From assembly GCF_013328205.1 (NCBI RefSeq), contig NZ_JABULH010000002.1, positions 310,001 through 374,000 on the forward strand: DNA of 64,000 nt, given 5' to 3'. Within the stretch, counting starts at the first letter, position 1, and each line of letters begins with the position of its first letter. This DNA comes from Sphingomonas hominis. GTDB taxonomy: Bacteria; Pseudomonadota; Alphaproteobacteria; Sphingomonadales; Sphingomonadaceae. The translations under genes and the position numbers were made by a program. Positions 42,024 through 51,056 of the stretch are shown here, in pieces. Under the pieces are notes generated by a model that saw nothing but the letters and a program-made list of their open reading frames with translations, was not told where the DNA came from and ran no database searches.

Positions 42024-44603
42024 TTACTCCGTTTGTAACACCAATCGCCCGTCGCCTTCGTCGACGTGGACCGCCGTGCCGTCCTTGACCTCGCCGCGCA
42101 GGATCAGGTCGGCGAGCGGGTCCTGCAGGTAGCGCTGCACCGCACGCTTCAAGGGTCGTGCACCGTAGACCGGATCGTAGCCGACCCGGCCCAGCCACGC
42201 GCGCGCGGCATCAGTCAGGTCTAGGGTCACCTTGCGATCCGCCAGCAGGCGGCCGACGCGCGCCACCTGGATGTCGACGATCGGCCCCATGTGCGCCTGG
42301 CCCAGCCGGTGGAACAGGATGATCTCGTCTAGCCGGTTGAGGAATTCAGGGCGGAAGTGCGCGCGCACGACGTCCATCACCTGCGGCTCGACGCTCTCGA
42401 CCGCGGCGTCCTCGGGCATGTTGGCGAGGAACTGCGAGCCCAAGTTCGAGGTCAGGATGATCAGCGTGTTGCTGAAATCCACCGTCCGACCCTGGCCATC
42501 GGTCAGGCGGCCGTCATCGAGCACTTGCAGCAGCACGTTGAACACGTCGCCGTGCGCCTTTTCCACCTCGTCGAACAGCACGACCTGATACGGCCGGCGC
42601 CGGACCGCCTCGGTCAGCACGCCGCCTTCCTCGTAACCGACATAGCCCGGCGGCGCACCAATCAGCCGCGACACCGCGTGCTTCTCCATGAACTCGCTCA
42701 TGTCGATCCGCACCATCGCGTTCGGATCATCGAACAGGAATTCGGCGAGGCTCTTGGTCAGCTCGGTCTTGCCGACGCCGGTCGGCCCAAGAAACAGGAA
42801 GGAGCCGAGCGGACGGTTGGGGTCCTGCAGGCCCGCACGCGCGCGGCGCACCGCGGTCGAGACGGCGCGCACCGCATCGGCCTGACCGATCACGCGCTTA
42901 CCCAGCACCTCCTCCATCCGCAGCAGCTTCTCGCGCTCGCCCGCCAGCATCCGCTCGACCGGGACCCCGGTCCAGCGGCTGACGACGCCCGCGATATCGT
43001 CGGCGGTCACTTCCTCGCGCAGCATCGCGCCCTGGGTCGTGGCCTGCGCCTCCGCAAGCTGCCGCTCCAGCGCGGGGATGCGGCCGTAAGACAGCTCGCC
43101 CGCCTTCGCGAGGTCGCCCTGGCGCTGCGCCTGCTCCAGCTCCAGCCGCGCGGCGTCGAGCTGTTCCTTCAGCTTCGCCTCGCCCGCGATCTTGTCCTTC
43201 TCCGCCTGCCAGCGCGTGGTCAGCTCGGCCGATTGCTGTTCGAGGTTGGCGAGCTCCTCCTCCAGATTGGCGAAGCGGTCGCGCGACGCCTCGTCCGACT
43301 CGCGGCGCAATCCCTCGCGCTCGATCTTCAAGCGCAGGATGCGGCGGTCGAGCGTCTCAATCTCCTCGGGCTTCGATTCCACCTCCATGCGGATGCGGCT
43401 CGCGGCCTCGTCCATCAGGTCGATCGCCTTGTCGGGCAGGAATCGATCGGTGATGTAACGGTTGGACAGCGTCGCCGCAGAGACGAGCGCACCGTCGGTG
43501 ATGCGCACGCCGTGGTGCATCTCATACTTGTCCTTCAACCCGCGCAGGATCGAGATCGTGTCCTCAACCGTCGGCTCGCCGACGAACACGGGCTGGAAGC
43601 GCCGCTGGAGCGCGGGGTCCTTCTCGACGTGCTTGCGGTACTCATCGAGCGTGGTCGCGCCGACGCAGTGCAACTCGCCGCGCGCGAGTGCGGGTTTGAG
43701 CAGGTTGCCCGCGTCCATCGCGCCCTCCGATTTCCCTGCGCCGATCAGCGTGTGCATCTCGTCGATGAACAGGATGATGTCGCCCTCGGCCTGGCGCACC
43801 TCGTCGAGCACGCCCTTTAACCGTTCCTCGAATTCGCCGCGGTATTTCGCGCCCGCGATCAGCGCGCCCATGTCGAGCGCCATCAGACGGCGGTCCTTGA
43901 GCGTGTCGGGCACGTCGCCGTTGGCGATGCGTAGCGCGAGACCTTCCGCGATCGCGGTCTTGCCGACGCCCGGTTCGCCGATCAGCGCGGGATTGTTCTT
44001 GGTTCGGCGCGCGAGGATCTGAATCGTGCGGCGGATTTCCTCGTCGCGGCCGATCACGGGGTCGAGCTTGCCGTCACGTGCCGCCTGCGTCAGGTCGCGC
44101 GCGAACTTCTTGAGCGCGTCGTAGCGATCCTCTGCGCTCTGCGTGTCGGCGGTGCGGCCGCCGCGCAGCTCGTTGATCGCGCTGTTGAGCGCGTCGGCAC
44201 GGACGCCTGCCGCCTGAAGCGCCTTGCCCGCTGCGGTGCCCAGCGACAGCGCGAGTGCGACGAGCATCCGCTCGACCGTGACGTAGCTGTCGCCGGCCTT
44301 TTTCGCGATCTCCTCGGCCTGGTCGAGCACGCGCACGGTGTCGGTGCCGAGCCCCGGCGGAGTCTGCGCGCCCGAGCCGCTGACCGCGGGGATGCGCGCG
44401 AGCGCGGCCTCCGTCTCGGCGGTCGCGCGGCGCGCGTCGCCACCGGCGCGCGCGATCAGCCCGGCGGCCATGCCCTGCTCATCCTCGAGCAGTGCCTTGA
44501 GCAGATGTTCGGGCGCGATCTGCTGATGGTTCATGCGGATCGCGACGGTGCGCGCGGATTGGAGAAAGCCCTGCGCGCGGTCGGTAAACTTGTCGAGGTT
44601 CAT
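42024..44603 (-). CDS. clpB: ATP-dependent disaggregase ClpB
   Basis: An 859-residue AAA+ chaperone that, with DnaK, pulls apart protein aggregates. The N-domain, the first AAA ring (Walker [16 protein letters not shown]; Walker [14 protein letters not shown]), the long coiled-coil middle domain (about residues 400-540) and the second AAA ring ([17 protein letters not shown]) are all complete. The absence of the IGF loop separates it from ClpA. A heat-shock-type promoter lies upstream. Confidence 0.97.
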   Translation of the reverse strand: MNLDKFTDRAQGFLQSARTVAIRMNHQQIAPEHLLKALLEDEQGMAAGLIARAGGDARRATAETEAALARIPAVSGSGAQTPPGLGTDTVRVLDQAEEIAKKAGDSYVTVERMLVALALSLGTAAGKALQAAGVRADALNSAINELRGGRTADTQSAEDRYDALKKFARDLTQAARDGKLDPVIGRDEEIRRTIQILARRTKNNPALIGEPGVGKTAIAEGLALRIANGDVPDTLKDRRLMALDMGALIAGAKYRGEFEERLKGVLDEVRQAEGDIILFIDEMHTLIGAGKSEGAMDAGNLLKPALARGELHCVGATTLDEYRKHVEKDPALQRRFQPVFVGEPTVEDTISILRGLKDKYEMHHGVRITDGALVSAATLSNRYITDRFLPDKAIDLMDEAASRIRMEVESKPEEIETLDRRILRLKIEREGLRRESDEASRDRFANLEEELANLEQQSAELTTRWQAEKDKIAGEAKLKEQLDAARLELEQAQRQGDLAKAGELSYGRIPALERQLAEAQATTQGAMLREEVTADDIAGVVSRWTGVPVERMLAGEREKLLRMEEVLGKRVIGQADAVRAVSTAVRRARAGLQDPNRPLGSFLFLGPTGVGKTELTKSLAEFLFDDPNAMVRIDMSEFMEKHAVSRLIGAPPGYVGYEEGGVLTEAVRRRPYQVVLFDEVEKAHGDVFNVLLQVLDDGRLTDGQGRTVDFSNTLIILTSNLGSQFLANMPEDAAVESVEPQVMDVVRAHFRPEFLNRLDEIILFHRLGQAHMGPIVDIQVARVGRLLADRKVTLDLTDAARAWLGRVGYDPVYGARPLKRAVQRYLQDPLADLILRGEVKDGTAVHVDEGDGRLVLQTE

Positions 44604-44629
44604 GGAAGTCCCCTGCTGTGTTGCCGACT

Positions 44630-44657
44630 AGATGGTGTGATATTCGGGCAACACAAG
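44630..44657 (-). promoter_or_regulatory. RpoH (sigma-32) type promoter of clpB
   Basis: On the reverse strand CTTGTGT, 13 bases, then CACCATCT. The consensus is CTTGAAA-N13/15-CCCCATNT, so the CTTG core and all but one of the -10 positions match. It lies 27 bases before the clpB start and fits its heat-shock role. Confidence 0.65.
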
Positions 44658-44665
44658 TGTGCCCG

Positions 44666-45457
44666 TCAGGCTTCAATCCACGTCTTCTCGCGCAGGTTCA
44701 GGTGCGTTAACCGCCGCCGCGCCAGCCGGGGACCGAGGAAGCGGTAGAAATACCAGTTCTTCGCCGTGTGCGGCGTGAAATGGTAGAGCAGCCGCTCCGC
44801 GAGCGTCCAGCGCACGCGGCTACGGTCGGCGCGCCGCGGGGAGGGGACGCACCACAGATCATACGGATAGACCGCATCGCCGTGCGCCAGCACGCGCTCC
44901 ATGATCTCGTGGTCCATCAACACGTAGGGCCAGTGACCGTGCGTGTAGCCGCCGGCGGCGACATAGGCCGAGGTGCGGAATGTCTGGCCGTAGCCGCCGG
45001 TGTGCGTCTGTTTGGGCCACAGCCGGCTGACGCGCTGGTTGTGGCGACGCTTGGCGAGCGCGGCGGGACCATCGGCGGGGTCGGTAACGTCGGTCGCCAT
45101 CACCGCCACGACGCGCGCGCCGCCATCAGCGAAAGCTTTCGCGGCGGTGGCGAGGTAATGCGGCGGGTAGATGGTGTCGGCGTCGGTGAAGGCGACGAAC
45201 GGCGTCGCGATGTGCGGGTTGGCGACCGCCAGCGCGTGGATCTTGCCCGGCTGTTCCGCGAACAGGTGGATCACCTCGACGCCGCGCATTGCCGCCGCCT
45301 CGGCCCGCGCGAGCTCGGCCGAGCCGTCGGTCGAGGCGTTGTCGACCAGGATCAGGCGGAAGGGCTTGAGTGTCTGTGCGTCCAAGCTGCGCAGCGTCGC
45401 GGCGAGATAGTCGGCCTCGTTGTAGTAAGCCAGCACGACTGTCCAGTCGGGCGTCAT
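44666..45457 (-). CDS. Glycosyltransferase family 2
   Basis: A 263-residue GT-A glycosyltransferase: VVLAYYNEADYLAATLRSL at the start, the donor-site DADT near residue 91 (FVAFTDADTIYPPHY), then a region GGYGQTFRTSAYVAAGG and LMDHEIMERV typical of family 2. It adds a sugar to a lipid-linked or surface glycan. The start shares one base with the stop of the upstream glycosyltransferase (TGATG), so they form an operon. Confidence 0.88.
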   Translation of the reverse strand: MTPDWTVVLAYYNEADYLAATLRSLDAQTLKPFRLILVDNASTDGSAELARAEAAAMRGVEVIHLFAEQPGKIHALAVANPHIATPFVAFTDADTIYPPHYLATAAKAFADGGARVVAVMATDVTDPADGPAALAKRRHNQRVSRLWPKQTHTGGYGQTFRTSAYVAAGGYTHGHWPYVLMDHEIMERVLAHGDAVYPYDLWCVPSPRRADRSRVRWTLAERLLYHFTPHTAKNWYFYRFLGPRLARRRLTHLNLREKTWIEA

Positions 45458-46521
45458 CACGCGTCCCCGCGGGCGAGGCGCAGCAACGTTTGGCAAGCGG
45501 GCTCGCTCGACCGCAGCCCATGCGTCGCCAGCGCGTGCGCGCGCGCCATCAGCCCCATCGCTGCCAGCCGCGTCGGATCGGCGAGCAGGGCGGCGACCTC
45601 GTGCCGGTAATTACCGTTGGTCACGCGCAGTCCGCAGTTCGCGGGCAGCACGTCGGCGCTGATCCGGTCGGCGAAGGCGACCACCGGGCGTCCGCACGCC
45701 ATCGCCTCGACGATCGCACGCGGGAAGTAATCGCGGCGCCCGGCGTGAAAGTAGAGCGCGGCGGAGCCGAGCAGCGCGGGGACAGCGGCGTTGGGAACGT
45801 GGCCGAGCCAATCGATCTCCGGATAGCGTCGTGCCAGCGCCTCCGCGTCGGGTCCGCCGCCCGCGACCGCGACGCGGTGCTCGACCGAGAGCGCGCCGAC
45901 CTCGGAAAAGCTCTTCCACCGCGTCAGCCGGCTGACCGCGATCACGTCGCGGCGGCGCTCGCCCATGACCGGGCGGAAGCGTTCGGTGTCGATCGACTTG
46001 GGCAATCGCTCCATGCGCGCATAGGGGATGCCCGGGCGCCACGGCACGCGCGGCCGCGCGAGCGCGCGCTCCTGCAATTCCGATTCGGTGAACACCATCG
46101 CGGCGTGCGGGACCAGCCGGCTCCAGTAATCGCCACCGATGATAACCGCGAACGGCCTCGCAGCGGGCTTCAACGCGCGGTCGAACAGGCGATAGCCCGC
46201 ACCACCGTTGGTGCCGACGACGACGAACAGGTCGGCGGTGTCGGCGCGCGCGGCGGCGACCAGCGCGTCGCTGTAATGGTCGCGCGACTTGGTGCCCCCA
46301 CCATCGCGGGCGAACAGCCGCAGCGTGTAGGCCGCACCGACGTCGGGGTCGCAGCGCAGCACGCTGTTCTCGTGTCCCACGCCCCACAACTCGACATCCG
46401 CGCCGAGCGCCGATAGGAGCGCCGGCATCCGGCGGTCGCGATTGTCCCAGCGCAGCCACTCGGCCGGATCGGCGACGCTGTGATACGTCGGGTAGGAAAG
46501 AACGAAGACGATGCGTGTCAT
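45457..46521 (-). CDS. Glycosyltransferase, GT-B fold (GT4-like)
   Basis: A 354-residue protein. The C-terminal half has the GT4 donor-binding signature (SRLTRWKSFSEVGAL, VAVAGGGPDAEAL, IDWLGHVPNAAVPALL, AALYFHAGRRDYFPRAIVEAMACGRPVVAF). The N-terminus (MTRIVFVLSYPTYHSVADPA) is a Rossmann half that binds the acceptor. It probably adds a sugar in the same glycan pathway as the neighbouring genes. It is divergent from the second glycosyltransferase 2 gene across only 51 bp. Confidence 0.87.
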   Translation of the reverse strand: MTRIVFVLSYPTYHSVADPAEWLRWDNRDRRMPALLSALGADVELWGVGHENSVLRCDPDVGAAYTLRLFARDGGGTKSRDHYSDALVAAARADTADLFVVVGTNGGAGYRLFDRALKPAARPFAVIIGGDYWSRLVPHAAMVFTESELQERALARPRVPWRPGIPYARMERLPKSIDTERFRPVMGERRRDVIAVSRLTRWKSFSEVGALSVEHRVAVAGGGPDAEALARRYPEIDWLGHVPNAAVPALLGSAALYFHAGRRDYFPRAIVEAMACGRPVVAFADRISADVLPANCGLRVTNGNYRHEVAALLADPTRLAAMGLMARAHALATHGLRSSEPACQTLLRLARGDA

Positions 46522-46572
46522 GGCAAGGCGCGGCGGATACCAGCATGCTTCTATGCTGCCTAGAACGACCGC

Positions 46573-47361
46573 ATGACGCCCGCGCCCCAGCCGTTCGCTG
46601 ACGACGGCCCCCGCATCTCGTGCCTGATGGTCACCGCGAACCGCATGAATCTGGCCGAGCGCTCGGTCGACTGCTTCCTCGCGCAGAGCTATCCCAATCG
46701 CGAGCTGATCGTGGTCGACGACGGGACGCAGGATTATGCGCCGGTCCTGTCGCGCGTGCCCGCCGACCGGCTGATCCATCATCGGTTGGTCAAGGAGCCG
46801 GCGACGACGCTGGGCGCGTTGCGCAACCTGTCGCTCGATCTCGCGCGCGGTGACGTGATCGCGCAATGGGATGACGACGACTGGTTCGATCCCGAGCGGC
46901 TGGCGCGGCAGATCGTCGTGCTGGGCAATCATGCGGCGTGCTGGTGCCCGGTCGCGCTGATGCACCTGGCCGAACCCGAATGGCTCACGCGCCCGTATAT
47001 CGGCTGGTTCCAGGGCGGGGTACCTAGCACGATCCTGCACCGCCGCCGCGACGACATCCGCTATCCGCTCGAACGCCGCGGCGAGGACAGCACCTACCGC
47101 GACGCGTGGCGGCGGCTCGGCTTCACGCTGCTGGACGAGGGCGAGGCGGCGCTGCTGATCCGCTGCTTCCACGGCGGCAACACGTGGGAGCGCGCGCATT
47201 TCGAGAAGCGCATCGCACTCACCCCGCGCGACCGGGTGGAATGGAGCGTTCGCCGCCTGCTCGGGCGGACCGAGGACTATTCGCGCTTTCGCCTGACACT
47301 CAGGCAGCGGGCGTCGTTCGACGCATTCTTCGCGCACTCGCGCGCGCTCGGGCTGTTCTGA
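46573..47361 (+). CDS. Glycosyltransferase family 2
   Basis: A 262-residue GT-A enzyme: ISCLMVTANRMNLAERSVDCFL, YPNRELIVVDDG (acidic donor-binding pair) and IAQWDDDDWFDPERLARQI (DxD). It ends with a region of no clear motif. It should transfer a sugar, and overlaps by one base (TGATG) the flippase-like gene that follows, so the two act together. It is divergent from the other two glycosyltransferases. Confidence 0.87.
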   Translation: MTPAPQPFADDGPRISCLMVTANRMNLAERSVDCFLAQSYPNRELIVVDDGTQDYAPVLSRVPADRLIHHRLVKEPATTLGALRNLSLDLARGDVIAQWDDDDWFDPERLARQIVVLGNHAACWCPVALMHLAEPEWLTRPYIGWFQGGVPSTILHRRRDDIRYPLERRGEDSTYRDAWRRLGFTLLDEGEAALLIRCFHGGNTWERAHFEKRIALTPRDRVEWSVRRLLGRTEDYSRFRLTLRQRASFDAFFAHSRALGLF

Positions 47362-48344
47362 TGACGCTCGTCGAGCGCGCGCGCGCCTGGGCGGGGACCG
47401 AGGATGCGAAACGCGTCGCGGTTGCGCTGCGCGTGCTGTTCTTTGCGGCGATGTTCACCTGGCTGGTGCTCAAGGTGCGCGCGATCGGGTGGCGACAGGT
47501 GGCGGGATCGCTGCCGACCAACCCGCTGTTCTACATCCTGTTCTTCGTCAATTTCCTGATCCTGCCCGCGTCGGAGACGGCCATCTTCCGCATCGTGTTT
47601 CGGCAAAGGCTGCCGCGCGCCTTCCCGGTGCTGATCCGCAAGCGCGTCTACAACAGCGCGCTGGTCGGCTATTCGGGCGAGCTGATGTTCGCAATCTGGC
47701 TGAAGCGCAGCTTCGGGTTGAAGACCAAGCGCATTCTGGTCGCGCTGAAGGACAATGCGATCCTCTCGGCAGTGTCGTCGGGGCTCGTCACCGCTGGCTT
47801 GCTGGTGCTGTTCGCCGCCACCGGCAACGCGCGGCGGATCATGGACTGGCTCCATCCCGGCCCGGCGCTGGTGGTGGCGGGCGTGCTCGCCGCCGTATTC
47901 GTGGTGCCGGTGTTGTACCGGCTGCGGCGTCACCTCATCGCGCTGACGGGCGGGCAGGCGGCGAGCGTGCTGGGCATCCATATTTCCCGCACTACGCTGG
48001 TCGTGCTGCTCCAGGCGACGCAATGGGCGGTCGTGTTGCCGGCCGAGCGCTGGTCGACCTGGCTCGTGTTCCTGACCGCGCAGATGGTGATCTCGCGGCT
48101 GCCGATCATTCCCAATCGCGACCTGCTGTTCCTGAGCGCGGGGCTGGAAATGAGCAACACGATCGCGGGGCCGCGCGCGGCGATGGCGGGGCTGCTGCTC
48201 GCGGGCGGCGCGCTGACGCAGGCAATGAACCTCGGCTTCTTCATCATCACCTCGTTCATTGCGCAGCCGCCCAAGCTCGACGCGCGCGAGATGGAGGAGG
48301 TGGACGAGGCCGACGATGACGCGCGGATCGCCGGCACCGTTTAG
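47361..48344 (+). CDS. Flippase-like polytopic membrane protein (lysylphosphatidylglycerol synthase TM-like)
   Basis: A 327-residue protein with about seven or eight membrane helices. The general look, with helices separated by short loops and a gene directly coupled to a glycosyltransferase, fits the lysylphosphatidylglycerol synthase TM region / flippase-like proteins of polysaccharide loci. It has no cytoplasmic catalytic domain. Its role may be to move a glycolipid across the inner membrane, which is inference from context. The tail (EMEEVDEADDD) is strongly acidic. Confidence 0.7.
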   Translation: MTLVERARAWAGTEDAKRVAVALRVLFFAAMFTWLVLKVRAIGWRQVAGSLPTNPLFYILFFVNFLILPASETAIFRIVFRQRLPRAFPVLIRKRVYNSALVGYSGELMFAIWLKRSFGLKTKRILVALKDNAILSAVSSGLVTAGLLVLFAATGNARRIMDWLHPGPALVVAGVLAAVFVVPVLYRLRRHLIALTGGQAASVLGIHISRTTLVVLLQATQWAVVLPAERWSTWLVFLTAQMVISRLPIIPNRDLLFLSAGLEMSNTIAGPRAAMAGLLLAGGALTQAMNLGFFIITSFIAQPPKLDAREMEEVDEADDDARIAGTV

Positions 48345-48355
48345 CCAACCACACT

Positions 48356-48440
48356 CGTCACTCCGCACTTGATCCGAGGTCCCGCTGTTACACTGGCGCG
48401 ACGAAGGGAGCGGGACCCCGGGTCGAGCCCGGAATGACGA
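48356..48440. repeat. Paired extragenic palindromes (REP copy 5)
   Basis: Two arms in inverted orientation: CGTCACTCCGCACTTGATCC to CCCGCTGTT, then AGCGGGACCCCGG to CCCGGAATGACGA. It lies between convergent genes (flippase-like and efflux outer membrane protein). Confidence 0.8.
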
Positions 48441-48477
48441 ACAAGGGTTTGGATGGTGTCCGATCAGCGCTGCGCAC

Positions 48478-49869
48478 TTACCGAGCGGTTGCGTCGATCT
48501 CCGCGCGCGACCAGCCGCCACCCATTGCCTGATAAAGCGCGACGAAATTGGTCAGCCGGTCGGCCTGCGTCTGCGTCAGCGCGAATTGCGCGGTCAGCAG
48601 ACTGCGCTGCGCGTCGAGTTGCTCGATGTACGCCGAATAGCCCGCACGGTAGCGGTTGGTCGCATTCTCCAGCGCACCACGCGCCGCCGCCGCCTGATCG
48701 GCCAGTGCCTGTGCTTGCTGTGCGATGCGCGCGTAACCCGCCAGCGCGTCGTCGACCTCGCGGAACGCGATCAGCGCGGTGCGGCGATAGGCGAATGCGG
48801 CCTGATCGCGCCGCGCCACCGCACCGCGCTCCTGCGCGCGCAGCCGCCCGCCGTCGAAGATCGGGGACAGGATGCTCGCGCCCAGAGAGAAGACACCGAC
48901 CGGATTCGACAGCGCGGTTGACAAAACCACGCCGGCCGAGCCGGTGAGCGCAAGGTTGGGCAGCATCGCCGCGCGCTGGCTGTCGAGCGAGCGGTCCGCC
49001 GCGACCAGCGTCTGCTCGGCCTGGAACACGTCCGGCCGCCGACGCAGCAGGTCGGCGGGCAGTCCGTCGGGGATCGGCGGCAGCAGCAGCCGGTCGAGCG
49101 GCAGTCCGCGCGCGATCGCCCTCGGCGCGTCGCCGGTCAGCAGCGACAGCGCATTCTCCTGCCGGCTGATCGCGAGTTGCGCTTGTGGGACGAGCTGCGC
49201 GGTGGCGGCGTACTCGGCCTGCGCCTGCCGAAGTTCGAGCCGCGAGGAATAGCCCGTCTCGAAGCGCCGCCTGGCGATCCGTAGCGCATCGCTACGCGCG
49301 GCCAGCGTACCGCGAGCGATCTCGAGCCGTTGATCGAGCGCGCGCAAGGTTACGTAACCCGAGGCGGTGCTCGCCGCGACCGCGAGGCGGACGGTGTCGC
49401 GCGCGCCCTCGCTCGCGAGCAATTGCGCGCGTGCGGCTCGGCTGGCCTGACGCAACCGCCCAAACAGGTCGAGGTCGAAGCTGGCGGTGATCGCGGGCTG
49501 GACGCCGAGCGCGCGGCTCGGCGTGCCGAACGGGCTGAGCGTCTGCCCCTGCGTTTCGGGTACCTGGCCGCCGATCGTCGGAGAAAGCTGCGCGCGCGCG
49601 AGGTCCTGCGCCGCGCGTACCTCCTCGACGCGTCCCGCAGCGACCGCGATGTCGAGATTGTTGGCGAGCGCGCGCTTGACCAGCGTGGTCAGCTGCGCGT
49701 CGCCGAAGCTGGTCCACCACGCGTCAGGGATCGGCACCCCCGGTGGCGTCTGCGTCCGCCATGCGGGTGGGGGTACGATGGCGGCAGCAGCGGGCGCCTC
49801 GGCGCGCTTGCCCGGCAGCGTGCAGCCGGTGAGCGCGACCGTGAGCGCGAGGGGCAGGGCGCGCGTCAT
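48478..49869 (-). CDS. RND/EmrAB-type efflux outer membrane lipoprotein (NodT family)
   Basis: A 463-residue TolC-like outer membrane channel. The signal peptide ends at a lipobox (ALTGC, cysteine about residue 16). The two outer membrane factor repeats follow (DAWWTSFGDAQLTTLVKRAL, NLDIAVAAGRVEEVRAAQ, RRRPDVFQAEQTLVAADRSL, ALAGYARIAQQAQAL). It forms the exit duct of the tripartite pump with the two genes upstream. The start overlaps the stop of the fusion protein gene by four bases (ATGA). Confidence 0.93.
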   Translation of the reverse strand: MTRALPLALTVALTGCTLPGKRAEAPAAAAIVPPPAWRTQTPPGVPIPDAWWTSFGDAQLTTLVKRALANNLDIAVAAGRVEEVRAAQDLARAQLSPTIGGQVPETQGQTLSPFGTPSRALGVQPAITASFDLDLFGRLRQASRAARAQLLASEGARDTVRLAVAASTASGYVTLRALDQRLEIARGTLAARSDALRIARRRFETGYSSRLELRQAQAEYAATAQLVPQAQLAISRQENALSLLTGDAPRAIARGLPLDRLLLPPIPDGLPADLLRRRPDVFQAEQTLVAADRSLDSQRAAMLPNLALTGSAGVVLSTALSNPVGVFSLGASILSPIFDGGRLRAQERGAVARRDQAAFAYRRTALIAFREVDDALAGYARIAQQAQALADQAAAARGALENATNRYRAGYSAYIEQLDAQRSLLTAQFALTQTQADRLTNFVALYQAMGGGWSRAEIDATAR

Positions 49870-51056
49870 TGCACCGCCGGTGCGCCGTCGACGTCGACGC
49901 GCGCCTGCACCGACATGCCCGGACGCAGGCGTGCTGCCAGCCGCTGATCCGGATCGATGCGGATGCGCACCGCGATCCGCTGCGGCACTTTGGTGAAATT
50001 GCCGGTCGCATTGTCGGACTTCAGCACCGCGAACTCGCTGCCCGCCGCCGGCGCGATCCGCTCGACGTGGCCGCGGATACGCGCATTGTTCAACGCGTCC
50101 ACGGTGAAGCTCGCGGGCTGGCCCACCGCGATGCGCGCGGTCTGCGCTTCCTTGAAGTTCGCGATCACCCACACCTCGGGCGGAACCAGGAACATCAGCT
50201 GCGATCCCGCGGTCACATATTGCCCGACGCGCACGCCGACCTCCGACAAACGCCCGCGCTCGGGCGCGCGGATCAGGGTATTGGCGAGGTCGATACGCGC
50301 GAGGCGGAGCTGCGCCTCCGCGCCCGACACGCCTGCCTGCTGCCCGCCGCGCCCGACCTCGACCGTGCGAATGTCCTGGCTCGCAATCTCACGCGCCGCC
50401 TGCGCCTGCCGCACACCCGCCTGCGCTTGCCGCAGCGCGGCGAGCGTCTGGTCGCGTTCGCGCAAAGACACCGAGCCGTCCTTCACCAGATCGTTGACGC
50501 GCGCCATGTCGGCCTGCGCGCGCATCAACTGCGCCTGCGCATTCTCGACCGCGGCCTCCTGCGCACCGAAGCTTGCCTGGCGGCTGGCGGCCTGCTGGCG
50601 CGAGTTGGCGAGCGTCGCCTGCGTCGCCTCAACCTGCGACGCTGCCGCCTCGACGCGCTGCGCGTAGATGCGGTGGTCGATCTCGACCAGCGGTTGTCCC
50701 TGCTCGACAGTGGCGAAGTCGCGCACCAGCACGCGCGTGACATAACCCGACACCTGCGGGCTGATCACGGTCACGCGTCCGCGCACATAGGCGTTGTCAG
50801 TCGACTGATCGTCGGGGTTGAACGGCCAGATACGCCATGCCGCCAGCACCGCCGCGACGCCCGCGAGCGCCAGCACTGCGATCAGCACGATCGAGCCGGT
50901 AGTGAGCTGCGGCGGTCGCCAGCCCGAACCCTGCGGCGTCGATGCCACAGCAGCGGGCGAGCGTGCCGGGTCGGGCGTCGGCGCGCCGCCCTGCTCGGCG
51001 ACCTTCTCCTCGGTCATTGGCGTGGGAGAAACGTTGGGGGATCGCGGATCGGTCAT
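49866..51056 (-). CDS. EmrA-like membrane fusion protein (HlyD family)
   Basis: A 396-residue membrane fusion protein. It has one N-terminal transmembrane helix (about residues 55-75), a biotinyl/lipoyl-like half (YVRGRVTVISPQVSGYVTRV), a long coiled-coil hairpin (about residues 125-220) and a beta barrel (LIRAPERGRLSEVGVRVGQYV; VYVTANFKE-type VWVIANFKEAQ). It bridges the inner membrane transporter and the outer membrane channel. Its start overlaps the stop of the transporter gene by four bases. Confidence 0.93.
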   Translation of the reverse strand: MTDPRSPNVSPTPMTEEKVAEQGGAPTPDPARSPAAVASTPQGSGWRPPQLTTGSIVLIAVLALAGVAAVLAAWRIWPFNPDDQSTDNAYVRGRVTVISPQVSGYVTRVLVRDFATVEQGQPLVEIDHRIYAQRVEAAASQVEATQATLANSRQQAASRQASFGAQEAAVENAQAQLMRAQADMARVNDLVKDGSVSLRERDQTLAALRQAQAGVRQAQAAREIASQDIRTVEVGRGGQQAGVSGAEAQLRLARIDLANTLIRAPERGRLSEVGVRVGQYVTAGSQLMFLVPPEVWVIANFKEAQTARIAVGQPASFTVDALNNARIRGHVERIAPAAGSEFAVLKSDNATGNFTKVPQRIAVRIRIDPDQRLAARLRPGMSVQARVDVDGAPAVQ

